Shown: positions 15,740 to 23,589 of the stretch, in pieces
Numbering within the stretch: the stretch's first letter is position 1
Layout: every line of letters begins with the position of its first letter
Source: Flagellimonas sp. S3867
GTDB lineage: Bacteria; Bacteroidota; Bacteroidia; Flavobacteriales; Flavobacteriaceae
Assembly: GCF_014698935.1 (NCBI RefSeq)
Contig: NZ_JACVMN010000003.1
Coordinates: forward strand, 124,001-188,000
Reading direction: 5' to 3'
DNA length: 64,000 nt
The notes under the pieces: generated by a model
Seen by the model: only the letters and a program-made list of their open reading frames with translations
The model's database searches: none
Told to the model about the DNA's origin: nothing
Made by a program: the position numbers and the translations under genes

Positions 15740-16789
15740 TTAATTGACGTATTGCAGTTGCTTCAGTTGAAGAATACGAATATTCCTACCTTCAATATCG
15801 ATGAGTCCTTCTTTTTTGAATCCGGAGAGTGTTCTGATCAAACTTTCGGTGGCAATGCCCGCAACGCTGGCCAGATCACTTCGTGATATTTTAATAGGTT
15901 CCTCAACTTTTCGATTTAGAATTTCGGCAAATTGAAGCAGCGTCTGCGCAGTTTTTTTTCGTACGGAGCTATAGGCCATTTGAAGGAGCTGATCTTTGAA
16001 ATCCGTAATATTTTCAGATAACAGTTCCATAAGTTCCAATGAAACATTATGATTCTTTTCCAACACATTCATCAGTTCGGTTTTGGAAATGGCTGCTAGT
16101 TCCGTTGGTTCTACTGCGGTTGCCGATTCCAGATAAGGTACATTGTCCATAAATGAGGTAAACCCCAAAAAATCATCAGCCCGATGCAATGAAGTAATCA
16201 ATTCCTTTCCATCTTCGTCCATTTTATGGCATTTTACCACACCCTTCAGGATTAAAAAGATTTTATTGGAATGCTCACCTTCTTTGTAAACAGCATCGCT
16301 TTTATCATACTCAAGAATTTCACCATTGTCGTCAAAAAAATTCTTCAATTCGTTCAACGAGCGCATTTCTCCCCCATTGTTCTTTCCGCCAGAGGCGCTG
16401 GACATCATGTTTTGAAGAATTTCTGCTTTGGCCAATCTACTTTCAATGGCACTGATCAAGTCTTCTTCTTCAAAGGGCTTGGTCAGGTAGTCGTCGGCCC
16501 CCATATCCATCCCTTTCCTAATTTCTTTGTGCTCCGTTTTGGCGGATAGAAAAATAAAAGGGATATGTTTTGTGGTCTCATCAGACGAAAGTTCTTCCAG
16601 TACACCATATCCATCCACTTCCGGCATCATAATATCACAAACCACTATATCCGGCATTTTTTCTTTGGCCATTTGAATGCCAATTTTACCGTTTGGAGCT
16701 GTACAAACTTCATAATCACTGAGTTCCAACAGCTCAGCGGTATTTTCTCTTAGCGCTAAATCATCCTCAATCAATAATACTGTTTTCAT
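15740..16789 (-). CDS. Response regulator fused to a Crp/FNR-type transcription factor (REC-cNMP-HTH)
   Basis: A protein of 349 residues. Residues 1-125 are a receiver: D9/D10, phospho-acceptor D52 in VVCDIMMPE, S82 and K104 in YLTKPF. Residues about 150-265 form a cyclic-nucleotide-fold beta-barrel without an obvious cAMP arginine site or Fe-S cysteines. Residues about 280-349 form a Crp winged helix with recognition helix ATESLIRTLSGFKKEG. It overlaps the upstream kinase gene by four bases, so the two are a cognate pair. This merges what FixJ and FixK do separately in rhizobia. The recognition helix nearly equals that of the FNR-like protein at 36623-37312, implying the same TGAY-N4-RTCA target. 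The DNA target is inferred. Confidence 0.88.
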   Translation of the reverse strand: MKTVLLIEDDLALRENTAELLELSDYEVCTAPNGKIGIQMAKEKMPDIVVCDIMMPEVDGYGVLEELSSDETTKHIPFIFLSAKTEHKEIRKGMDMGADDYLTKPFEEEDLISAIESRLAKAEILQNMMSSASGGKNNGGEMRSLNELKNFFDDNGEILEYDKSDAVYKEGEHSNKIFLILKGVVKCHKMDEDGKELITSLHRADDFLGFTSFMDNVPYLESATAVEPTELAAISKTELMNVLEKNHNVSLELMELLSENITDFKDQLLQMAYSSVRKKTAQTLLQFAEILNRKVEEPIKISRSDLASVAGIATESLIRTLSGFKKEGLIDIEGRNIRILQLKQLQYVN

Positions 16790-18684
16790 CTGTCTTTTGG
16801 TTCTTCAATATTTGTGGGGATTTCAACAATAAAAGTACTTCCACAATTTTCTTGACTTGTAAACGAAATGTTACCTTCTAAGTTTTCAAGGTGTTGTTTT
16901 ACAATATTCAACCCAATACCGGTGCCCTGGTTGAGCAAAGCGTTGTTGGCCCTGAAATATCTATTAAAGATAAACTTTTGTTCTGTTTCTGGAATACCAA
17001 TCCCTTGGTCTTTGATCATTAGCTGCAAACTGTCATTATTTTTGAGGACTTCAATATCTATTGTGGTGTTTTCAGGGGAGTACTTGATGGCATTATGTAT
17101 TAGGTTTGATAAAATCAATTCAAAGATTTTTTCATCAAATGTGATGATCACATCATCAATATCTTCTGGATAGTTGATTTTTTGACCTGACTTCAGCAAT
17201 AGATTGGCATCATAGATTACCTGATTGACCACCTTGCTCAATGCGAATTGCTCTAAATTGTATTTTACCTTGCCTGTTTCAAGTCGTTCAATGGACAAAA
17301 AGTCGTTGAGTATGGCATCCAATTGCTTTACCTTGTTTCTTATGGTGGTAATATGTTTGTTCCTTTTCTGTTGCTGTTCGGATTCGGTATATTTTGATAA
17401 TAGGGTAGTGGAAGTGAGAATACTGCTCAAAGGCGTTTTAAATTCGTGCGAGACCAAAGACAGAAAACGGGTCTTCAGTTCGTTAAGCTCTTTCTCTTTT
17501 TCCAATGCCTGACGAAGTTGTTGGGTGCGTTCGGCAACAGTTCGTTCCAATTTTTCGGTATAGTCCTTTCTGTCGGTAATATCCAGTATTATGGAGATCA
17601 AAACTTTTTGACGCCCAATAAATGAGCGTTGCAGATGTACCTCTACAGGATATGTGCTCCCATCCTTACGCAAATGGACCGTTTCGAAGGTGATTTTCTC
17701 TTCTCTTTCCAATTGTAAGGGAGAAATAAGTTCATTGAAGGAGTCCTTGTCATATTCAGGTTTAATATCCAACGGGGTAAATTGTTTCAGTTCTTCCAAA
17801 CTATACCCCAAGTTTTTTTGGGCTCCTTGATTGGCCCTGATAAATTTTAAGGTCTTTGTGTCAATGATGTAGATTTCATTGAGGGATTCCTCAAAAATCT
17901 TGTTCCAGTGGTTTCGCTCTTTTTCAGCTTCAATACGATCGGTAACATCATTCTGAATACCAACAAAGTGGGTGACGTTTCCATTAGAATCCTTTATTGG
18001 GGTAATGGAAGTTTTGTTCCACCATAAAGTGCCATCTTTTTTGTAATTCCGAATTTCAACTTCACAACTTTTACCCTCTTTTACCGCATTGTGCAGTTGT
18101 TTGACCCCTTCTTGGTCAACGTCTTTTCCTTGCAAGAACCTAAGGTTCCTGTTTATGATATCTTCTTTCGGGTATCCGGTCAGTTTTTCAAAAGCGGCAT
18201 TGATGTAGATTACGGGATTGTCTTTTTGTTGGACATCTGTAATTGTAATTCCGTTGATCGCCGAGCTTAGTGCTTTGCTCCTTAGGTTTAAATCCTTTTC
18301 AATGGCCTTTCTTGCTGAAACATCCATAATCAAAGCCATGATATAGGTAGCGCCATGAATATTGAATGGATTGAGCCCTGCTTCAATGGAAAATTCCTCA
18401 CCAGTTTTCCGCAAACCGTAAAGCTCCCGACCTTCGGCCATTTTTCGCTTTTTGCCCTGTTTCATGAAGCCTTTAAAATGGCCTCCGTGGGCATGGTGGT
18501 ATTTGATTGGAATTAAGGTGTTCAGGGATTTGCCAATAAGTTCATCTTCATCATATCCAAATATTTCGTTGGTAGCCGAGTTAACGGCCACGATCTGTTG
18601 TTTTTCGTTGACTACAACGATACCCTCCGACACCCCTTCGGAAAGGAGGTTAAACATATCACCGTTTCTTTCAAAAACTTCCAT
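16786..18684 (-). CDS. Triple-PAS sensor histidine kinase, FixL-like first PAS
   Basis: A soluble kinase of 632 residues without membrane segments. There are three PAS domains (about 8-125, 130-255, 262-385), a HisKA domain with phospho-acceptor H413 in VSHEFKTPL, and a HATPase domain with N531, DQGIGIPE and GTGIGLNIV. The first PAS aligns gap-free with Bradyrhizobium FixL from the GxxxNxLxP loop: H66 matches the haem ligand His200 and R86 in AEGREL matches oxygen-sensing Arg220 (FixL recalled from memory). Many non-haem PAS domains also carry this pattern, so oxygen sensing is a hypothesis. The ATG at 18684 is preferred to a GTG at 18708. It is cotranscribed with the REC-Crp gene. Confidence 0.88.
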   Translation of the reverse strand: MEVFERNGDMFNLLSEGVSEGIVVVNEKQQIVAVNSATNEIFGYDEDELIGKSLNTLIPIKYHHAHGGHFKGFMKQGKKRKMAEGRELYGLRKTGEEFSIEAGLNPFNIHGATYIMALIMDVSARKAIEKDLNLRSKALSSAINGITITDVQQKDNPVIYINAAFEKLTGYPKEDIINRNLRFLQGKDVDQEGVKQLHNAVKEGKSCEVEIRNYKKDGTLWWNKTSITPIKDSNGNVTHFVGIQNDVTDRIEAEKERNHWNKIFEESLNEIYIIDTKTLKFIRANQGAQKNLGYSLEELKQFTPLDIKPEYDKDSFNELISPLQLEREEKITFETVHLRKDGSTYPVEVHLQRSFIGRQKVLISIILDITDRKDYTEKLERTVAERTQQLRQALEKEKELNELKTRFLSLVSHEFKTPLSSILTSTTLLSKYTESEQQQKRNKHITTIRNKVKQLDAILNDFLSIERLETGKVKYNLEQFALSKVVNQVIYDANLLLKSGQKINYPEDIDDVIITFDEKIFELILSNLIHNAIKYSPENTTIDIEVLKNNDSLQLMIKDQGIGIPETEQKFIFNRYFRANNALLNQGTGIGLNIVKQHLENLEGNISFTSQENCGSTFIVEIPTNIEEPKDR

Positions 18685-18770
18685 GTTCTTTTCTTTTGGA
18701 CAAACCACATTTTCACGACTTAAACTTCGAAATTGAGTGTCGAGAAATAAAAAGGTAGACTAGGATTGTT

Positions 18771-18787
18771 TAACGGTCAGTCCGTTA
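18771..18787. promoter_or_regulatory. Inverted repeat TAACGG-N5-CCGTTA upstream of the kinase gene
   Basis: TAACGGTCAGTCCGTTA, a perfect 6-bp inverted repeat with a five-base spacer, lies 87 bases before the kinase start. Size and symmetry suit a TetR-type operator, and it is unlike the FNR-like motif. No TetR gene is in the window. Confidence 0.4.
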
Positions 18788-18874
18788 GGAAATAGACCGC
18801 ATTTGCTCAGTCTAAAAATACAAAAACTCAACAAGAAGAGCGGTATGATATTTTGATGAAATGGAATCTAAAAT

Positions 18875-18917
18875 TGATAATGGTCATGTTCAGAACCAAT
18901 TGGGGAACTTACATTTG
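18875..18917 (+). promoter_or_regulatory. FNR/FixK-like operator and -7 element for TerB-like copy 2
   Basis: TGAT-AATG-GTCA at 18875-18886 and TACATTTG (perfect) at 18910-18917, 23 bases apart. The predicted start is about 20 bases before the ATG at 18945. Confidence 0.8.
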
Positions 18918-18944
18918 GGAGAGTGTTTTTAAAAAGATGGAAAA

Positions 18945-19346
18945 ATGAGGCAGTCACAAATCATTGGCAATGAGTTTTACCAGAATCTTGGAAAGCTATT
19001 CTATTATGTTGCCATGGCAGATAAGAGTATTCGTGCGGAGGAAATTGATAAACTGAAAACCTTCATCAGAAAGTATTGGTTGGATGTGGATACCATCGAA
19101 GATGAATATGGAAAAGATGCTGCATTTCAAATTGAGGCCGTTTTTGATAGGTTATTGGAGTTTGAAGCAAATTCGGAGGCCGGTTTTAATGAATTCAAGG
19201 CATTTTATACGGAAAATAAGGAGAAATTCAATTCCTATATCAAGGTGCTTGTTTTGGATACGGCACATGCCATTGCGAATACGGTTTATGGAAAAAATAA
19301 GGCTGAACTTATTGCTTTGGCCAACCTGCACTTGCTTTTTCAGTAA
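18945..19346 (+). CDS. TerB-like cytoplasmic protein, copy 2
   Basis: A protein of 133 residues, paralogue of the first gene in the window (53-457). Shared features are IIGNEFYQNLGKL, YYVAMADKSIRAEE, LDVDTIEDEYGKDAAFQIEAVFD and a C-terminal YGKNKAEL. It is all-helical and soluble. TerB-like modules are often linked to stress or metal responses but have no assigned activity. It has a strong FNR-like promoter and ends four bases from the convergent USP 8 gene, close to the kinase/regulator pair. Confidence 0.65.
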   Translation: MRQSQIIGNEFYQNLGKLFYYVAMADKSIRAEEIDKLKTFIRKYWLDVDTIEDEYGKDAAFQIEAVFDRLLEFEANSEAGFNEFKAFYTENKEKFNSYIKVLVLDTAHAIANTVYGKNKAELIALANLHLLFQ

Positions 19347-19349
19347 AAT

Positions 19350-20177
19350 TTAGGTGTCTATTTTGAAGGTTACCACAGGTATTTTGGCCTGATTGGCGAT
19401 TGACTCTCCTATACTGCCTTTCAAAAAATGAGCGATTCCTTTTCTTCCATGGGTTGGAATGGCTACCGCATCGGCACCGATCTCTTTGGCATAGTTCAAG
19501 ATTCCTTTTTCTACGGAAATGTCATTAAAAATGCGTACTTCCTCTTGAATATTCTCCTGCACTCTATAATGGTTGAGTTTTTCCTCAAGGGAGGTGCTGC
19601 TTAAAAAATTGACCGTCGGGGTATTTACAAAGACAGGGTACACTTGTGCATCAAAAAATTGGGCAAATTCTTTCACTTTGCTAAAGGTCTGAACTATTTC
19701 ATCCTTAAAATCCCAGGCAAAAACCAGTGTTTTGAGTTGAAACTCATGCCTAGGTTGTTTAATAACTAGCACAGGAACTTCACAGGTGCGAACCACTTTT
19801 TCGGTATTAGATCCTACAAAAGTATCCCTTGCACGACTTACCCCATGTGACCCCATGACCACCAAATCAATATTAAGTTCTTTGACAATTGCATTGATTT
19901 CACTAAAAATCTTGTAATTCTGAACCAGTTGCAGCAGCTTTAATCCCTTTAAATATTCCTTGTCCAAGAAAGGCTTAAATCGTTTTTTGGCCAATTTCAT
20001 ATAATACTGAGCCTCTTTATATTCTTCTGCTTCATTTTTGGAAAGAACGGATTCGGAAAGACCGATCATATGCAGAACACAGATAACCATATGTTTTTCC
20101 CTAGCAATTTGGGAAGCCACTTCCAACGCATATTCGGAGTGTTCGGAAAAATCAACTGGGACCAAAATCTTTTTCAT
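19350..20177 (-). CDS. Universal stress protein, second subfamily (USP 8)
   Basis: About 275 residues from the ATG at 20177 (MKKILVPVDFSEHSEYALEVA). It differs from the array USPs: the loop reads MGSHG-x9-GSN, and the second domain keeps IPTHGRKGIAHFLKGSIGE, itself a GxxG-like ATP loop, so both halves may bind nucleotide. Its closest relative here is USP 10 at 47898-48719. A perfect FNR-like promoter lies upstream, and the same operator may serve the divergent WG-repeat gene. Confidence 0.9.
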   Translation of the reverse strand: MKKILVPVDFSEHSEYALEVASQIAREKHMVICVLHMIGLSESVLSKNEAEEYKEAQYYMKLAKKRFKPFLDKEYLKGLKLLQLVQNYKIFSEINAIVKELNIDLVVMGSHGVSRARDTFVGSNTEKVVRTCEVPVLVIKQPRHEFQLKTLVFAWDFKDEIVQTFSKVKEFAQFFDAQVYPVFVNTPTVNFLSSTSLEEKLNHYRVQENIQEEVRIFNDISVEKGILNYAKEIGADAVAIPTHGRKGIAHFLKGSIGESIANQAKIPVVTFKIDT

Positions 20178-20200
20178 GGTTTGGGATTTATGACTTTCTT

Positions 20201-20274
20201 CAAATTTAGGTTGGTTCAGCTTCAACAGAGATGATATGCGTCATTTTTTATTGATTTTCAGCACCATACCTTGA
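20201..20274. promoter_or_regulatory. Bidirectional FNR/FixK-like operator between USP 8 and the WG-repeat gene
   Basis: The operator TGAT-ATGC-GTCA is at 20232-20243. On the minus strand TAAATTTG (perfect) lies at 20208-20201; on the plus strand TACCTTGA (weak) lies at 20267-20274. Both spacings are 23 bases. Confidence 0.75.
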
Positions 20275-20294
20275 AGCAGATAAAGATTACCATT

Positions 20295-20927
20295 ATGAAA
20301 ACTATAGGAATATTTTTAGGGATGTTGTTTCTTTTGCATCCCTCTTTGACCGCCCAAGAAAAGTTGGAAGGCATAGACGAAATTACAGCATATAAAGAAG
20401 GACTGGCGGCAGTCAGGAAAGGCAACCAATGGGGGTTTATCAACAAAAAGGGCGAACTCGCTATTGATTTTAGAGATGATCTGGTTTGGAACAAGGATAT
20501 GAAGCCTGGTGAGCAAGAAATTTTGGAAACCCCATATCCTTCCTTTGAAAATGGGATGTGCCCAGTACAAAAAATGGAAGATGAAATTCCGTTGTATGGG
20601 TTCATAAACACCAATGGCGAATTGATAGTGGATTATAAATTTCTAAATGTGTCGGCCTTCAAGGATGGATACGCTACAGGCGTATATTTTGACAAAGTTT
20701 TTAGAGGTAATAATGAGTTTAATCTAAAGATTTTTGAATTTAAGTTTCATGATGTCTTAATCGATTCCAAAGGAAAGATCATTGAGTTTTTTGACAGGCG
20801 CTATAATATACAAATGACCAAAAAACGATATAAAATACCTGCGTTGCGTGCCAAGTTTCTTTCAAATGATATGGTTGCCATATTCATCGAAGGAAAAGGG
20901 TGGGAGATTCGAAAAATAGTTCTTTAA
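20295..20927 (+). CDS. Secreted WG-repeat protein
   Basis: About 210 residues from the ATG at 20295, with a signal peptide ending near TAQ (residue 20). It contains WG-type beta-repeats: AYKEGLAAVRKGNQWGFINKKGELAIDF, then FENGMCPVQKMEDEIPLYGFINTNGELIVDY, followed by less regular strands. WG repeats occur in many surface or periplasmic Bacteroidota proteins and probably mediate binding; no enzyme function is known. It is divergent from USP 8 and may share its operator. Confidence 0.65.
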   Translation: MKTIGIFLGMLFLLHPSLTAQEKLEGIDEITAYKEGLAAVRKGNQWGFINKKGELAIDFRDDLVWNKDMKPGEQEILETPYPSFENGMCPVQKMEDEIPLYGFINTNGELIVDYKFLNVSAFKDGYATGVYFDKVFRGNNEFNLKIFEFKFHDVLIDSKGKIIEFFDRRYNIQMTKKRYKIPALRAKFLSNDMVAIFIEGKGWEIRKIVL

Positions 20928-20975
20928 AATCTCGACCCCATAAATCATATTTCATGGAAAATTGTTAGTTACAAG

Positions 20976-21018
20976 TGACCTAGGTCATTGAGCATGTGCA
21001 CCATGACAACGTACTTTG
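20976..21018 (+). promoter_or_regulatory. FNR/FixK-like operator and short -7 element for the DUF2953-like/GerW pair
   Basis: TGAC-CTAG-GTCA at 20976-20987, a perfect palindrome, with TACTTTG at 21012-21018 (one base shorter than TAnnTTTG, but TTTG is in phase). Confidence 0.7.
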
Positions 21019-21030
21019 CGAAAAGCTTTG

Positions 21031-21531
21031 ATGATGTGGTGGATACTCCTTTTAACATTGCTTGTTCTTTTTGGAATCTACCTTTTGTTTGCACCATTGG
21101 TGCTGTTCATGGATACCAAAAACCACACCTATTTTATAAAATTGAAAGGTTTGGCCAAGGTAAGTTTTGAACCGGACAAATTGGAAGTTCTTAAGATAAA
21201 ACTTCGGGTAGCATTCATGAATTTTGATTTTTATCCTTTACGAAAAAGTCATCGACCCAAAAAGGAAAAAGTTGGAGAAAAAAGGCCAACTAAGAGACGT
21301 AAAATAAGTCCCAAAAAGATTTTGGCCTTGTTGAGGTCTTTTAAACTTAAAAGGTTTGATCTGAACATGGATACAGGTGATTTTGTATTGAATGCCAAAT
21401 TATATCCCATATTCAATTTTTTGGATTACCACGCGGGAGGGTTCAATATAAATTTTCAGGGAAATAACAGATTGGTCCTGATGGCAAGTAATAGGCCCAT
21501 AAACATAATCAAAGTATTTGTTAACACTTAA
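21031..21531 (+). CDS. Membrane-anchored DUF2953-like protein
   Basis: About 166 residues with one N-terminal membrane anchor (residues about 3-25), a basic linker (KSHRPKKEKVGEKRPTKRRK) and a C-terminal beta-rich part. It resembles the DUF2953 family (Bacillus YtfI), and the next gene is a GerW/YtfJ homologue, the same pair as in Bacillus, which raises confidence. The ATG at 21031 or 21034 is chosen because the upstream TTG lies within the -7 element. An FNR-like promoter precedes it. Confidence 0.55.
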   Translation: MMWWILLLTLLVLFGIYLLFAPLVLFMDTKNHTYFIKLKGLAKVSFEPDKLEVLKIKLRVAFMNFDFYPLRKSHRPKKEKVGEKRPTKRRKISPKKILALLRSFKLKRFDLNMDTGDFVLNAKLYPIFNFLDYHAGGFNINFQGNNRLVLMASNRPINIIKVFVNT

Positions 21532-21542
21532 AAATTAAAGTC

Positions 21543-21911
21543 ATGGAATTACATTTTGAAGAATTACTGAAACAGATTACAGATTTTATCAAATCTGAAG
21601 CAAAAACCGATACTGTAATCGGAGAACAATTTGAACTAGGACAGTTTAAATGTGTGCCAGTCATTAAGGTTGGTATGGGATTTGGCTCCGGAGGAGGAGA
21701 AGGAACTGAAGCAAAAGGAAAAAAAGGTGAAGGTATGGGAGCCGGAGCTGGTGTAGGCATTGAGCCTATTGGATTTTTAGTGACCAAAGGAGAAGAAATT
21801 TCCTTTGTGGAAGCTGGAAAAGCACACGGTCTTGCGGCCGCTCTTGAAAAAGTTCCAGAAATGGTTACAAAACTGGCCGAGAATAGAGGTAAAGAAAAGG
21901 AAACGGCTTAG
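21543..21911 (+). CDS. GerW/YtfJ-family protein
   Basis: A protein of 122 residues. The family signature is clear: GEQFELGQFKCVPVIKVGMGFGSGGGEG, a Gly/Lys-rich loop, GAGAGVGIEPIGFLV, and a variable helical tail. In Bacillus the homologue affects spore germination, but the organism here is not a spore former, so the name is only historical. It lies 11 bases downstream of the DUF2953-like membrane protein, in the same transcript. A terminator follows. Confidence 0.85.
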   Translation: MELHFEELLKQITDFIKSEAKTDTVIGEQFELGQFKCVPVIKVGMGFGSGGGEGTEAKGKKGEGMGAGAGVGIEPIGFLVTKGEEISFVEAGKAHGLAAALEKVPEMVTKLAENRGKEKETA

Positions 21912-21946
21912 ATTCCATTTTTTTAACTACTCTTTCTGGAGATGTA

Positions 21947-21976
21947 AGAAGGGGAGGCGTTTGCCTCCTCTTTTTT
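21947..21976 (+). terminator. Intrinsic terminator after the GerW-like gene
   Basis: GGGGAGGC (21951-21958) pairs with GCCTCCTC (21963-21970), with one G-T pair and a four-base loop, followed by a run of six or more T. Confidence 0.8.
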
Positions 21977-22009
21977 ATTACGACTTTGGAGACTGGCATC
22001 ATATAAGGT

Positions 22010-22384
22010 TTATGCGAAACCTTTGCTTAAAAGAAAAGCACCCAAAAACAGCATTAACACGTACAGAACTTGAAAAAACGTAACGTTTTTGAACTGTAGC
22101 CATTCTGATGATTTCACTGGAAAAGTAAAAAGCGCAATACCAGTGAATAAGGAAACCCAACCGATCAAGGTTATCAATAATCTCCAATCATTTGTCCAAA
22201 TATTATGGACCAGAACATTCAGAATTCCCATTATAATGGCCACAAAGGCCGTTATTAATAGAAATTTTGGGTCTTCTAAATAGCCAAAAATGTCACGGAT
22301 GCGTTTTGGATTAAAGACCAGCACCAAAAAAAAGACAATCAGGTAAAAGCCCCAAAATTTGGCTAATAACATTGAAGTTTCCAT
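22010..22384 (-). CDS. Small four-helix membrane protein, unknown
   Basis: A protein of 124 residues with four hydrophobic segments and a short NPKRIRDIF loop between the first two. No family is recognised with confidence. It is preceded by a perfect FNR-like promoter (operator 22441-22452, TACTTTTG at 22417-22410), divergent from the site-2 protease operon. Expression with the low-oxygen regulon is the only clue to its role. Confidence 0.6.
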   Translation of the reverse strand: METSMLLAKFWGFYLIVFFLVLVFNPKRIRDIFGYLEDPKFLLITAFVAIIMGILNVLVHNIWTNDWRLLITLIGWVSLFTGIALFTFPVKSSEWLQFKNVTFFQVLYVLMLFLGAFLLSKGFA

Positions 22385-22409
22385 ACATTTTCCAATTTAC
22401 AAGCTATAT

Positions 22410-22483
22410 CAAAAGTAATATTCCAATGTGCCATGGGTTATGATTTTTGTCATTTCCATTATTGTTGGATGTGCCTAATTTCA
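22410..22483. promoter_or_regulatory. Bidirectional FNR/FixK-like operator between the four-helix protein and the M50 protease
   Basis: The operator TGAT-TTTT-GTCA is at 22441-22452. On the minus strand TACTTTTG (perfect) lies at 22417-22410; on the plus strand TAATTTCA (6 of 8) lies at 22476-22483. The minus promoter is certain; the plus side is plausible. Confidence 0.75.
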
Positions 22484-22497
22484 CTGAAACTTCAAAA

Positions 22498-23589
22498 ATG
22501 AAAGGTGTACTTAAATTGGGCAAGGTATCAGGCATCGGAATAGAGGTCCATTGGACTTTTACCCTTCTATTACTGTGGGTAGCCTTTTTAGAAGTGCAAA
22601 GAGGAGGTAGTACAACCACTATCCTTATGAATATGGCCTTGGTGATTGTGCTATTTTTTTGTGTGGTTCTACACGAACTTGGTCATGCCCTTACAGCCAA
22701 AAGGTTTGGAATAAAAACAAAGCAAATCACACTATTGCCCATAGGCGGTGTAGCTTCATTGGAAAAAATTCCAGAAAAACCTGAACAAGAATTATTGGTG
22801 GCTGTGGCGGGTCCAGCTGTAAATGTTCTGATTGCCCTGATTTTATTGCTTTTCATTCCCTTGCAAAGTTATTTGGGGTTGGACGTAGAGGCTTTGGATA
22901 AGCTCGTAAATGCACCTGATATCCAAACTTTTCTTTTCTTTCTTTTTGTTGCCAATGTAATGCTGGTGGTCTTCAATATGATTCCAGCTTTTCCTATGGA
23001 TGGCGGTAGGGTGTTTAGGGCATTGTTGACCTTCAGATTTGGTCGTGTAAAAGCAACAGAAGTTGCGGCGGGCCTTGGGCAAATATTAGCAGTTCTCTTT
23101 TTTGTACTTGGGTTGATGTTGAATCCTTTTTTGATTCTGATTGCGCTGTTCATTTTCTTTGGAGCTTATGGCGAAAACCAGATGGTAAAACAGGGAGCCT
23201 TGCTCAAAGGGCATCTGGTTGAAGAAGCTATGCTTACCGATATTACCATATTGTCTCCATCAACAACGGTGGAAGAGGTGATTACTATTTTATTGAAAGG
23301 GACCGAAAAACACTTTTTGGTTGCTGACCAGAATGAAATTCTGGGAACCGTGGATCATAGGGCTGTATTAAAGCATGCCAAAGAACCCCAGCGATTGGTA
23401 AGCGAGATTATGAAAAAAGAAGTCCAACAGGTTGAGTCCTCTACCGAAATCATGGGTGCATTCGAAAAACTGGCCAAGGTAAATAATGATCTTTTGGCGG
23501 TGACCAAAAATAAGACATTGGTCGGCGCCATAGATAGAACCAACATCGGTGAATTTATACTGTTGCAAACCACTTTATCTGCAGAATAG
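22498..23589 (+). CDS. Site-2-protease-type M50 metalloprotease with CBS domains
   Basis: About 363 residues from the ATG at 22498 (MKGVLKLGKVSGIGIEVHWTF). Five to six membrane helices hold the zinc motif H59-E60-LG-H63 and the second motif MIPAFPMDGGRVFRA, which supplies the Asp ligand. Residues about 240-360 form a CBS pair (MLTDITILSPSTTVEEV, then MKKEVQQVESS). CBS-linked M50 proteases, such as MJ0392 or SpoIVFB relatives, are thought to be gated by nucleotides; the substrate here is unknown. The stop abuts the start of the efflux adaptor gene, so a four-gene operon is likely. Confidence 0.88.
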   Translation: MKGVLKLGKVSGIGIEVHWTFTLLLLWVAFLEVQRGGSTTTILMNMALVIVLFFCVVLHELGHALTAKRFGIKTKQITLLPIGGVASLEKIPEKPEQELLVAVAGPAVNVLIALILLLFIPLQSYLGLDVEALDKLVNAPDIQTFLFFLFVANVMLVVFNMIPAFPMDGGRVFRALLTFRFGRVKATEVAAGLGQILAVLFFVLGLMLNPFLILIALFIFFGAYGENQMVKQGALLKGHLVEEAMLTDITILSPSTTVEEVITILLKGTEKHFLVADQNEILGTVDHRAVLKHAKEPQRLVSEIMKKEVQQVESSTEIMGAFEKLAKVNNDLLAVTKNKTLVGAIDRTNIGEFILLQTTLSAE

